From: Mastigias papua
Lineage: Eukaryota > Cnidaria > Scyphozoa > Rhizostomeae > Mastigiidae
DNA: 64,000 nt
Assembly: GCA_964019165.1 (NCBI GenBank)
Contig: OZ025280.1
Span: 8,302,428 to 8,366,427, forward strand
Direction: 5' to 3'
Position numbers and translations under genes: made by a program. Positions 49,140 through 59,885 of this stretch are shown here, piece after piece (the first letter of the stretch is position 1; each line of letters begins with the position of its first letter). Under the pieces are notes generated by a model that was not told where the DNA came from, did not search any database, and saw only the letters and a list, made by a program, of their open reading frames with translations.

Positions 49140-49400
49140 CCGCGAAATGAATCGCTATCAACTTTTTACACAGTTGATACCAACCTATCCGTCTACAGTA
49201 CCCTTCTTATGCTCATATGTGCACTTCTGGCATTGCTAGGCAGCAATGCTGACAATGAAAGATGCTTCTCTGTGGCCCGAAAAATTGATTCGGAAGACAG
49301 AAGTCATCTAGAATGCACCACTGTGGTACCTTTGCGGGCATTGAAGCGGAACGCAAATGACGACTGCTTTAGTAGCCACCAAAGGGCTTGTTTGAAATAA
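49140..49400 (+). pseudogene. hAT-like transposase C-terminal fragment
   Basis: The frame encodes LLALLGSNADNERCFSVARK followed by KIDSEDRSHLECTTVV. This fits the dimerisation region of hAT-type transposases (S-A/N-x-x-E-R-x-F-S followed by a helix of R and L residues). Only about 65 residues are open and nothing upstream is recognisable. Confidence 0.5.
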
Positions 49401-50111
49401 ACAAATCAACAGAGAGGCAACACAACAACGAGCATGGTTCATACAGTAATTATTGCATACCACTTCAAACATAATGAAATTGATTACCCTTGGTAAATGT
49501 GTCCCACGTTGACAAGCTGAGTAGGTTGGACAGTTCGGGTTATGCAGCAATAGGTTAACGTCTTCGCACCATAGGTAATAGGAATAAAGGTGTAGCACCA
49601 TTTTGTGTACCAATTGATTACTCTGTGCACCGGACATATCTGATGCATATCATTCTCTTTCCCTACTGGACACAAAAGTGTGTAAGGTGCGCGCTGACTA
49701 AGGTAGGAACGTGGGTAGGCAGGACAGACATCCAGTCTTGCATTATAAACTTGAGGCCAATGGCATCTTAAGCCTATTGAACCGACCCGCTTAACCACGT
49801 GATCAAGTTACGGTCTGCCATTGCATCGTAAACAACATTCTGTGATGCATAGCTTTTGATCAGCATCGTCGAGAACGGAGGGTAGAGGGGGTATATTACC
49901 GTGCCCCAAGCTCCGGCAAGGGCCCGGAGAAATTGCTGCTAAAGCTAGCTTTTGACAATATTGAAGCCAACAAGGGCCCGTCATATTGTAACCCCGGGGC
50001 CCGACCTGGCTTTCAATGGGCACAAACAATAAAAAGGGTAGAGTAAGAATGAAACAAAACAATGAACCTATGAATATCACAATATATAAAATCTGTAGAG
50101 TCCTCATAACG

Positions 50112-50359
50112 TCATGCTTCAAACAAATATTGGCTTAGTTGAAATTCCAAATTGTCTGCAACTGATGTTATAAAGTCCAAATTCACAAGACATCTGTACT
50201 TTGCTATGTCAATCTGATCATCGGCACTAACTTTTGCAAGTAGATTTAAATTAACCAAAGATGAAATTTCTGTCAGCAAATTTGCATTTGGATCTACATC
50301 TTCCTCAACGATACTGAAGAAGATAGCCAACAAACGATCCAAGGGAAAGGCTTTAGGCC
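50112..50359 (-). CDS. ORC5: ORC5 terminal coding exon
   Basis: After an acceptor (TTCTAG/GG) the exon encodes PKAFPLDRLLAIFFSIVEED, then LLTEISSLVNLNLL, then KYRCLVNLDFITSVADNL, and stops with FEA-TGA. This matches the C-terminal winged-helix end of human ORC5 (LDRLLAIFYSIV..., KYKCTVSLDFI..., YLYDFL). ORC5 is an AAA+ subunit of the origin recognition complex that licenses replication origins in the nucleus. The phase (G plus GG) joins perfectly to the exon at 61,509-61,691, 11.1 kb away. Confidence 0.92.
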
Positions 50360-50519
50360 CTAGAATAAAAACATAGAGGGTTTAAAGAGTGAAAGAGAAG
50401 TCTTATTGCACCATTTGATTAAAAAAGCATTTGAATTAAAAAGTCTACTGAGAATTTTTCTGTTCATTTACATAAGATACCTACACTAAGGAGAACCATT
50501 TTGATAATCTAGAGTAAGC

Positions 50520-50660
50520 TATTGTGCGAACGTAGGCCTATGAAATGGCTTTACTTAAGAACTTAGTTAACATATAGCCATGTGTACGAACGTTTGCAAA
50601 CGACTGGCCTTACGCACGAACGTAGGCTAACAAATGGCCTTACCAATGAACGCTATCGGA
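50520..50660. repeat. Imperfect tandem repeat ACGAACGTAGGCTAACAAAT
   Basis: Four diverged units with ACGAACGT and ATGGCCTTA blocks (50,526; 50,585; 50,616; 50,645) in the ORC5 intron. No coding signal. Confidence 0.6.
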
Positions 50661-51269
50661 CAAACCAAACTACGATATAGGAGTACCAATGGTCCCACAA
50701 GAAAGAAAAACATAGCATTATTACTAATCGGCTTTTGATATACACAATTACAATTTGCACATCCCTCCTATACTAAAGCACGCAAAGGGGGCTTTTCTGC
50801 TACGAGCTCACTGATCGATAAAGCTCTTGAACATGATGAAGTAATTTGATAAAAAAAGTTGGCTTAGACAAGCTGGAGTCTGCCCATTGTAAGGTAGAAT
50901 TCAGTAGCACAATGTCAAGTTACCAGAGATGTAATCTGCAATAGTTCATTCTTACACAAACAACTTGGACAAAAGCGTTATATTGTAGCCCGTAATAAAA
51001 ACATCTAGCTTGACTTGATCAGTTGAACTCTCTTGGGTGTATACGTAACAGATTGCCAATCATTCCAGTCTATTATGTATAATTCAAAATGTGCTGAGCT
51101 AAGCCAAAAGCATAGATGTTCCTACGACAAATTTCTTGAGGTTAAATGGTGAAATGGCAATATGTCAACATCAACATAGCCACATTTCTGCATACATCAA
51201 ATTATAAACCAACAAGATCCATTTTTTTTCAGATTTAATTTTAGCGCCATTTCGAAGGATAGTTGCAGT

Positions 51270-51470
51270 GAAGACATTTACGTTCATTTACAGAGACGAA
51301 CATCCTCGTAAGTACATTTCACATTGATAGCTCGGAGCCCATAAGCTGGGAAATGAATGATTTCCAAGATATTCAACATATGGAGCAGTGTCCATTCTTT
51401 ATCGAATACAAAAGGCCCTTCCTGGACCACCTTTAACTGCTAAAACCACGAAAAACGTATTTATTCAAGC
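51270..51470 (+). repeat. Dispersed repeat, inverted partner of 60,960-61,165
   Basis: ACGTTCATTTACAGAGACGA and downstream blocks (CTCGTAAGTACATTT, CAACATATGGAGCAG, CCACCTTTAACTG) recur in the same order on the minus strand at 61,159 down to about 60,960. Identity is about 75-80% by eye. Family unknown. Confidence 0.7.
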
Positions 51471-52143
51471 ATAAAAGCTGTATACGTTCATGTTGTCACT
51501 TGGTCATTATTCAATCTACAGTCAACTATCTCAAAGGGAATATTGTATGTTCGTATTCTAAAAGAGGGACACCTCGTTACGATGGACAGTGGATACTATT
51601 TCTTTGTCCCAAATGCACAAAATACTTCAAAGAAGCTGACACTATAAACTTAACCTTCGCTTGAAAACAATGATTTAGAGATAAATTTAATGAACAGGAT
51701 TACAAAACATGTTGCAAATTGAATGTCAAGTCTTATACCGTGGCTGACCCATTTCGTTTTTGATTCTATAATGTTGAAGGAACGTAGATAGAGAATTCAC
51801 AAATGATTCTAATGAATAATATGAAGCTAATCATAAACCAACGCTTCAATCAATCTCTGCTATTCAATTTTTAACGATTTGGATTTACATAAATTAACAA
51901 GTGTCAATCAAATGTCCACGTGATACTGATATGCAGAGCACTATAGAGATTTTCACTTTCGCAGAAAACCCTCCAGCATCTCAGGCAGAAATATTAAGAC
52001 TACTTTTTTGAGGAAACGTTTGTATAAACACTCTATCTGTTGAGTCAAATCCTATTCTTGACGTGGTGACAATGCTTATTGTATCTGAGCTCCTCCGCAA
52101 TCGAAAACGGTAATTTTCTATAAAGCGGACACTTCTTCAAGTT
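51471..52143. other. ORC5 intron stretch, no recognised feature
   Basis: AT-rich DNA without a coding or repeat pattern that I can name. Confidence 0.4.
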
Positions 52144-52640
52144 CACTATTCATTCGTTCATTCATTCATTCCTTCATTAATTCCTTCATTCATTCATTCA
52201 TTCATTCATTCATTCATTCATTCATTCATTCATTTCATATGTTTAAAGAGGGTAGCCCTTCAGCGAGTGCTGATTTTCAAGGGACCCTCTGTCTACAATA
52301 CAATTTCTCATTTAATATAAAAATACATATTAAAAGACCTAACTACAACAAGTAGAAAAAGTCTAACAAATAGCTCAAAATGCATTATGCAGTTTTAAAA
52401 ATGACTAAAATAATTTTATATGCATTGACCTTGGTCAAATGTGGCATTTGAAAGCATTAATTGAAGATCCCTGTTTGGCCTCAGCTGAAAGGCTATTCCA
52501 ACACTTTGCACCTCTGAATGAAAAACATTTCTGCCATTAGCAGAGCCTCCTAAAGGCACCATTACGTCGGTATTTGTACTACGAAGACTGCGTCCCGCAT
52601 ACACTTTCTATCAGAGGCTTGCTGGGAGCATCCAAAAACA
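52144..52640 (-). pseudogene. LINE 3' end with (AATG)n tail
   Basis: On the minus strand, a stretch reading YAGRSLRSTNTDVMVPLGGS and NGRNVFHSEV resembles the C-terminal block of L2/CR1-like ORF2 proteins. It is followed by a 3' end GGGCTACCCTCTTTAAACAT and then AATG repeats (52,144-52,235). That 3' end style is typical of these LINEs. The reading frame is broken. Confidence 0.5.
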
Positions 52641-53469
52641 TTTCATTCTAGGGAATATAACTAACATCTACAGTTCCGTTCAAAACTGTTTTTCGCCTCC
52701 TGGCTCAAATGGCGACCTGGGACGTACCAAAATGTAAGTTAGTTCTTTAATATTTGATCAAATTTTATGACTGAGACCTCCATCTAGAGGTTTTGGGTGG
52801 TGCTAAATCCATTTCTAATACTTGAGACAAAGTATCTAATCATTACGGGGGTGAAGGAAGCTCAACTCCATGGCAATTGTGCCCAATTTTAGCCTATTTT
52901 CAAGGATGTACATGATATATTTAATCGAATTTCAGGATTGAAAATGTCACTCTGAGTTTTAACCTCATATATGAATGAAGTTTCGAAAAGGAAAAGAAAA
53001 GTTGCATGAGTTTATTAAATATCAGTGTACTACACAGTCTTGTCACTGATTTAGAAGGAGCTTTCCACTGTTTATTTACGTAACATAAGAAACAGTACGA
53101 CAGTGCTTACTGCACCTAATAGAACCTGGATTCAAAATTGTCGCAGTGTGGAACAGACACCTAATATTTGCGAAACATAATTCATGGTCAGAGGCAAAGC
53201 TAGATATCTCAAATCGTGCTTCCAAGCCCTTACAGCTTCAAAGCAAGAAACATGCAGGTCTTGCCCAAAGTGAAAAAAGAAAGCATGAACCAATGGGTCA
53301 TGTAGGAACATCCACAATTTCCAATATTTTAATATGCGATTGCAGAGAATTTTCCCATTGCAACAGTACAGGGTCACACAGCATGAAGATGTGAAGAAGT
53401 GAAGGATGCACTTCACATATGTAGCAATAAATATGGTGCATTGTTGTCCTTCTTGTCTTTTTATTTTGC

Positions 53470-53745
53470 CTTACCACAAATTCTCTTTTAAATAAGCCCC
53501 TTTTGACAGCAAAATTAAGCCCCTCTTAAACTTGAAAATAAATAAACACGATAAGAAGTAAAGATGAGTTGGGTTCAACTCATGAAATAGTATTTGCAAG
53601 AGATGCGCAACGAATAGCTTGTTGACAGTCAATTTAACATAACCCAAGAGGCAACGTGCGACTCTTGCCGCCTCTCAGGTAAGCCCCTCTCCAAAATTCC
53701 TGAAAACAATAGGTACTCGGGAGTTGACTGGGGATTTTAGGCCAT
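53470..53745. repeat. Degraded MITE of the AAATCCTCGAAT family
   Basis: Starts TACCACAAATTCTCTTTTAA and contains several AAGCCCCT blocks, like the elements at 35,006 and 42,988. The right end is not clear. Confidence 0.4.
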
Positions 53746-54475
53746 ATCCAACACATTCTGTCCGTAATTCATCATTGGTGAAATCAGTAGATCGGTTTAC
53801 TAAGCTTTGAAAAATTTCCTGAATTATACAATAGGTCTGTTATAGCAGGCACATCCCAAGTTAAAGAGTGTAAGGGCAGGACAGGTCCCCAAAACTTAGA
53901 GCAGATTCATTGAAATTTAATGATTGAAATTTTGTCCCCTCAAATGCATCAAATGAGTACTTAGCCATTACCATACTATCATTAATTGCCGAATAAATTG
54001 TTTTTTAGAATTCATTTAATTATCCTGAGGATACTGATTTTGGGCCCCAAACCTCAAATATTTTGAAGTTTCAAAATCTAATTAATTTATCTATATTCCA
54101 TGCATTTCTACGATTCCATTGATTGTTCAATCACTTCAAACGGAAAAAGCGTTCCAAAATCTAAGCGAAATGTCCGCTTGAGCCCCAATACGTATACTCT
54201 CTATGAGGGCAATGTATAAGCCCACTGTGTGATGGCTCCCTACCGATAATACTATAATGCTACAGTTTCTGACTTAGAATTCTATGATCCGCCATATCAA
54301 AAGTCTTCTTCAGATCTATAGAAATCAGACCTGCTAAAAGTCCACTATCCACACCACTGTACCAATGAAAGGTGTATCTCAGTAAACAAGTGGGTAAGGA
54401 ATGCTAAGGCCCTGAATCAACTGGTCATAGACAAGTTTTTCAAATAGTCTAGACAAAACAGGTAATACTGACATA

Positions 54476-54752
54476 CAATCACTGCCAAAAGTCCTTGGAA
54501 CACCCTTTGACCGCAGCATTTTATGTGACAATTATGAGATTCCGGTGAAGCACAACGGATTACGCCCCCCCTACCCCCCAGAACAATGTTGAATTGACGG
54601 TTGGGTTAGCTGACAGTTGTGTGAAAGCAATTTGACTTACTTACTGTGTATAAAACCTGTATAAATCAACATTGTTTTCAAGGGGAGAGGGGAACGCTCA
54701 CCAGCCAGATCAAAAAATACAGTAAGTGTTCCAAGACTTTTGGCATTGATTG
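54476..54752 (+). repeat. Left 277-bp direct repeat (miniature Tc1-like unit)
   Basis: Begins CAATCACTGCC and ends GGCATTGATTG; TIR-bounded, non-coding, contains a C-rich block (CCCCCCCTACCCCCC). Identical to 57,551-57,827. Confidence 0.9.
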
Positions 54753-55237
54753 TCTGAGGAAAATCTGTAAAACGTTGAGGTGTACAGGAAATAGTTGGTG
54801 GGGGGTAGGGGTTTTCCATAGTGCTGAGTTCAATGGTGCCATCTAAAATTACATATATTGGGGGGAAGGTGTAGAATTAAAGGGGTTCATAGAATTCTGC
54901 CTCATGAGTTGCTAATTTAGGTGTATTATTCTTATAGTCACAGTTGTCTCTTAGTCACAAATAATTGTCTTTCTTTGTCCCCGTTCTTGTCAGTATCGAA
55001 AACTCGTGCAATAAAAACAAATGATTAATACGTAGTAAACACATACTGGCAGCAGGAAACTCTTCAATACATGACAAATTTTACTCATATGGCATACAGT
55101 TTCTATTCAAACCCACTAATTTCCTGTCCGTGCAATATGGCGAATGGAAAAGTCTAAGTGGTAAAAAGGGGAATCTAAGGAAAGGTGTCATATATCTAAT
55201 ACTCATCTACGCCACGCATCAGAATAACTTAGACAAA

Positions 55238-56317
55238 ATGGTATTTCACGTAAGAATTAGTGCCAAAGCCAGAGCGTATATCTGCTACCTTCGACGAGAG
55301 TCCTCCTTGTCGTACAGGGAGATTGCTCGACGCTGTGGTATCTCACCATCAAGTGCTGTGAGGATATGCCGGGAGGGCTTTTCTAGCCAAAGTACGAAGA
55401 AGAGAACGGGTCGACCAACATTGATGACGAAGAAAGTCAAGGGCAGATTTAGTCGAACTTTCCGCAAAATGAGAGATGAGAACCCGAACGTCAGAATCGT
55501 TGACGTCGCAAAAGAGTGTGAAATCACAAGCATCAGCTACAGAACTCTTATACGTACATTAAATGATGCTGGGTATCATTTTTTGAGATCCAGAAGAAAA
55601 GGTATACTTTCATCAGATGACAGGCAACGCAGAGTGCGGTATGCAAAAACAGCTCTGAAAAACTACAACACACACTTTTGGACAGGCGAGGTTCTTCTGT
55701 ATTTGGCCGGTGTCTCTTTTAGGCACAATCAAAAGCCATATGAAGATGCGTTATGTGCTGGTGGAAAAGTCTGGAGGAAAAGCAATGAAGGGCTGAAATA
55801 TACGAGCAAAGGATCGAAAAATTTACCAGGGGGACGTTCGTTGCATCTTTTGGTGGGCATCTCACATTCAACAGGAGTGGTTCTTGCTGAAGAATATGAG
55901 AAGATGAACGGACCGTGGTTTGCCAAATTTGTGCAAGGAACTCTACAAAAGGTCTTAATGGATTGTGCAGTGCTAAAACGCAAGGAGAAATTACTGCTTG
56001 TTATGGATAACGACCCAAGCCAAAGAAGTATGGTAGCGAAAGATGCCTTGCAGGAAATTGGTGCTGAACTTGTAGACATACCAGCTAGATCACCAGACCT
56101 AAATCCCATAGAAAATATTTTTCATAATATTAAGCGTAGTCTTAGGGAGGTTGCATTGAAGCGAAAAATTATCAGGGAGGATTTTGAGTCATTTAAACAA
56201 AGGGTCTTGAGTACACTTCTCCAGTATGATGCATCTGTTATTGACCGCACTATAGAGACAATGACCCTTCGTCTACAGAGAATTGTAAAGTCTGGTGGAT
56301 ATAGAACTAAATACTGA
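55238..56317 (+). CDS. Tc1/mariner-type (DD34E-like) transposase, first catalytic Asp missing
   Basis: The open frame runs from 55,130, but the likely start is the Met at 55,238 (MVFHVRISAKARAYICYLRR), giving 359 aa, typical for Tc1. An N-terminal helix-turn-helix (LSYREIARRCGISPSSAVRI) is followed by a GRPTLMTKK hook and a second helical domain. In the catalytic core (numbering from 55,130) D293 is in VMDNDPSQ and E328 in SPDLNPIENI, with 34 residues between, as in DD34E. Related transposases have an Asp in the block here reading LYLAGVSF; A193 occupies that place, so the enzyme is predicted inactive. The frame has no stops or shifts, suggesting recent loss. It lies in the ORC5 intron on the opposite strand. 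Confidence 0.88.
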   Translation: MVFHVRISAKARAYICYLRRESSLSYREIARRCGISPSSAVRICREGFSSQSTKKRTGRPTLMTKKVKGRFSRTFRKMRDENPNVRIVDVAKECEITSISYRTLIRTLNDAGYHFLRSRRKGILSSDDRQRRVRYAKTALKNYNTHFWTGEVLLYLAGVSFRHNQKPYEDALCAGGKVWRKSNEGLKYTSKGSKNLPGGRSLHLLVGISHSTGVVLAEEYEKMNGPWFAKFVQGTLQKVLMDCAVLKRKEKLLLVMDNDPSQRSMVAKDALQEIGAELVDIPARSPDLNPIENIFHNIKRSLREVALKRKIIREDFESFKQRVLSTLLQYDASVIDRTIETMTLRLQRIVKSGGYRTKY

Positions 56318-57550
56318 ATTCATTCAAATTACTTGCAATATTATATCTTACAGCTTGTTCATTAGTATTTAAACCACATGAATTATGCAGTATTACAGCG
56401 AATTTTCCCTTGTCTATGGTCTCCCAAGGTGTCCTCAACAAGGTGTCCTCAATGAATACCAGTCGCCCTTTGACTTAAACTCAATTCAGCCCAAAGTCGC
56501 ATTGAATTGGATTCCGTCTCCAATGGTATATTCCAACGGTTTACCATCACGGTTTACCATTCTAGTTTTCCTTATAAAATACGAAGGAATTCTTCGATAT
56601 TGCTGCAAGTTTGGAAAAAGTGGTACATGAACACAAATTACAGCTGTCTATATTTGTGAATAAATCTGCTCAAGATTTTCTGAGAAAAACGAGAAAAACT
56701 GCACGGTTTACCATTTTTTTGAAATCTGACTTTGATCCTATTCATGTTTATCTGCGTAAAATGGTAAACCGTGGCTATTTCCCAGATTTCACTAAGGTAC
56801 GAGTAATAGACATGTATTTTCGCGTCATCTCATGAAGGTACATATCGATGTACCACTTTTAGCATTGTCTGTTCTTGGGTACCTACTACCAGTAAAGGAT
56901 AGAAGGGAAAATAGAAATGGTAAACCGTGGCCAAATTGCACTTTCGCTACCATTACAATGACACCGTAGCTTGTCAACGCTACGGAGGAACAATAGTGTT
57001 TACAAAAGTGACGTGCCTATGTCCACTATTGCAACAACATCTATGCGACACAATGACCGCATGGGGAGGCATTTTCTGCTCCTGTTGCTAGAACTGCTAG
57101 TTGACATAGAAGAAGCCCCATCGTACCTGCATCATTTCAATCTCACAATCTTGTATAACAGAGGCTTTTACCAAAAAAAATGGGTGCTTTTGCAGGGGCA
57201 AAAAGTGGTGTGTCGCTCGAAGATTCGACGTCTTTGCTGTAGTTCGTTTCTGGTGCAGCGAAGTGCACGGAATGGCATTCCAGTAGCAGTGTTCTGTTTT
57301 TATAGCATACAACCTAATCTTCAATCCACACCAGAAAATTTGACATAGAATGTGATGTTCTGTTACAACATTTATAGTTTGTCTCTCACAGTGAAAATGC
57401 TACCTTTTCACGTACCCCACCATGGCTCCTGCCAAAACCAATAGAGATAACGATTTGGAAATATTTCCATTGAAATCAGGACCTTGGAAAACCCTATGAT
57501 ACATATATATTTTATTGTCATACTATTGCATGGGCAGTATCTGTCTCAGA
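56318..57550. other. Transposon interior with CGGTTTACCAT motif cluster
   Basis: CGGTTTACCAT occurs on the + strand at 56,537, 56,550 and 56,704 and inverted at 56,761 and 56,917. The outermost copies are inverted, so a nested element of about 380 bp (about 56,537-56,927) is possible. A second open frame (56,971-57,348) shows no recognisable family. Confidence 0.45.
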
Positions 57551-57827
57551 CAATCACTGCCAAAAGTCCTTGGAACACCCTTTGACCGCAGCATTTTATG
57601 TGACAATTATGAGATTCCGGTGAAGCACAACGGATTACGCCCCCCCTACCCCCCAGAACAATGTTGAATTGACGGTTGGGTTAGCTGACAGTTGTGTGAA
57701 AGCAATTTGACTTACTTACTGTGTATAAAACCTGTATAAATCAACATTGTTTTCAAGGGGAGAGGGGAACGCTCACCAGCCAGATCAAAAAATACAGTAA
57801 GTGTTCCAAGACTTTTGGCATTGATTG
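57551..57827 (+). repeat. Right 277-bp direct repeat (miniature Tc1-like unit)
   Basis: Same sequence and orientation as 54,476-54,752. The base context outside the inner edge is CTCAGA, which is the inverse of TCTGAG outside the inner edge of the left copy. Confidence 0.9.
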
Positions 57828-59216
57828 TAGGTCTAAAATTTGATTTGCCTGCCTTATCTCCTTCTGACAATTGGAGTAACTCGAGCAATCTTCTAAGTAT
57901 CTGCAAACGTACTGGTTTCAATAGAGATATTGAATACTAGCATTAGAATTCCGGACATTAAATGAAAAGCAATCTTCATAAAATAACCAGCGATACTATC
58001 GTTATGGGAGTTCTTTTTTTAATTTAATCTAATACATTGTTTCTTGGATTATCCATTCATTAAATGCCTTAAAATTATTGGTCCTCTCGCCATCGTTGAT
58101 ACTAATTTCTTTAGAGAGAATGGGGTTTGAGGCAATATCAATATTTGCAACTAACTTTTTGCCAATGGAACAAAAGAACCCGTTCATTTTATTCGACATA
58201 CTCTCTTTATCAAAAATCGTATGGTCAGAGTCTTTCAACCTGATAATATTCGTAGATTTGGATCTCTTACTAAGTAGATCATTAATGGTCTGTAAAGACT
58301 CCTTCATATTTCCCTTGTTGTTAAAGATTTTATCTGAGAAATATTGCTTCTGTAACGTTCTATTCAAGGCGCTTACACGATTTCTAAATTTTTCATAGGA
58401 ATTCATCGAATTTTCTGATTTTTGTTTCATAGCAGGTCTTTTGAGTTGATCTCTGGCCCTAATCAGTTTCTATAGATCAGAGTATATCCAAGGACAGTGC
58501 TATTCTGAAATGTGAATATGGCTGAGAGGGGCGTGCTTTTTCAGTTACCAGGAAAAATATACTCGGAAATTGTTGAGCAAGCACATTTACATCACCTGAA
58601 GATCCTTGGAACATCTCTTAAGAGCCTCTTCAGAAAAGCTTTTCATACTTCATGTTTTTATGGGCTTATGGCTCTTGTTAAAGTAGCCATTTACCTTCCT
58701 AACAAAATACACCATATAGTGGTCACTAAGTGAAATCTCTAGAATCCCTGATTCAGAGACATTATTGGGGAATGTCGTGGCAATGTGATCTATCAGCGCT
58801 GCCGTTTCACAGGTAACCCTACCTGACTCCTCTATAAGTTGAGTATAGCTGAACAGATTATAAATTCAGCAAAGATGTTTTGCATTCATTTCACTTGAAT
58901 GGTTAGCATCGTTAATGGCAGAGTCGCAGTTTGTATCACTAAGTAAAATAATCCCCCCGTCCCCTTGGTTCAAGTATGGGAGGATTGTCTCAAGATTGTT
59001 GAAACACTCACTTGGGGGACGGTACCAAGCTACTACTCTGCATGATTTGCTGTTGGGGAGGGGAGGGGGGTATATTTCTGCACAATGAGCTCATGATTAC
59101 GAGAGGGTACATCTGTGCGACGAGTGTATTGGATTGGGTCCTTTATATATAGCGCAACCTCACTCCCATGGGCTGCTCTGTCTTTACATTCTTGCTGATA
59201 CTCCAATATACTCGTA

Positions 59217-59744
59217 CTCTCCAGTCCGAAATAGAAGGGGGGTGGCAATAAGCGGGGGGGGTTGGAAAAATGTCTTAAAGTAAGTAAGCGGGAGGGTTGC
59301 AATAAGCGGGGGGGGGGGTGGAAAAAGCTCCAAGGTGAATGCCTATGGGGTGGGCTGATATAAATGGATGTGGAGAGAAGACACCAACATATGCATTGGA
59401 TAAAACACTTCAACTTTTTGGAAAAATTTATTACGTTTATTACATATTTCTAGCACGCTAAAAATGTGTCTATCATCGTCGTTCATAATATCATCATCAT
59501 TGGCACAACTGTCGGCTGCGTTTTCAGTGCTTCTTGCAGCAATTACGCATTTCACGCTAGCATTTTTTCAGTGCAACAAACATTCACAACGGATTACTTT
59601 CGCCGGACAATTCTTGGTCTGGTTGGGAAAATTTCCTCTTGGCTCAAAATTAATAAGCGGGGGGGATGCAATAAGAATGTCCTGGTGTGCATTTTTTGAA
59701 AAAATAAATAGTCGGGGGGGGGACGTCTATTCCGGACTGGAGAG
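59217..59744. mobile_element. 528-bp TA-flanked G-rich MITE inside the LINE endonuclease
   Basis: TA flanks at 59,215-59,216 and 59,745-59,746. The ends CTCTCCAGTCCGAAATAGA and (reverse complement) CTCTCCAGTCCGGAATAGA match at 18 of 19. Inside are repeated GCAATAAGCGGGGG blocks with G-runs up to 11. Removing the element and one TA restores the host LINE frame. Confidence 0.85.
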
Positions 59745-59885
59745 TAAGCTGTTTTGAATATGAATTATCCAGCTTTGTTTCATTCAAGGCAAGCACATGA
59801 ATGCCATTTCATAATAAAGCATGAAATTTCGTCAAGATGGTGCTGGAGACTATTAATATTCAAGGCAGCAATGAAAACCTTTTGT

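Larger units (their letters stand above)
54476..57827. mobile_element. 3,352-bp Tc1-like composite transposon with 277-bp terminal direct repeats
   Basis: Flanked by TA at 54,474-54,475 and 57,828-57,829. The outer ends are inverted (CAATCACTGCCAAAAGTCC and, at the right, reverse complement CAATCAATGCCAAAAGTC). In addition, 54,476-54,752 and 57,551-57,827 are direct repeats, 277 bp each and identical as far as I can read, and each unit contains both inverted ends. The interior encodes a DD34E-type transposase. The inner borders lack TA, so only the outer pair marks the insertion. It entered the RT frame of the host LINE. Confidence 0.82.
54215..59885 (-). pseudogene. Jockey/CR1-like LINE (endonuclease plus RT start), split by two DNA transposons
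   Basis: The endonuclease starts near 59,885 (AALNINSLQHHLDEI) and continues to NETKLDNSYSKQL at 59,745. It resumes at 59,215 with ILEYQQECKDRAAHGSEVALY. Later blocks are VAWYRPPSECFNN (about 59,035), LIDHIATTFPNN and ISLSDHYMVYFV (the SDH motif), then a linker ORF (58,430-58,029). The RT start reads EGDKAGKSNFRP up to 57,830 and continues MSVLPVLSRLFEKLVYDQL from 54,473, then GLISIDLKKTFDMADH, fading out near 54,215. Several frameshifts show it is dead. It lies on the ORC5 sense strand within the 11-kb intron. The catalytic Glu (NETKLD) and His (SDH) remain readable. Confidence 0.85.

Noticed and set aside
55729..56109. 126-aa minus-strand frame
   Set aside because: Shadow of the Tc1 transposase; no independent similarity.
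56971..57348. 125-aa open frame after the transposase
   Set aside because: No recognisable family; low-information composition. Kept only as part of the transposon interior.
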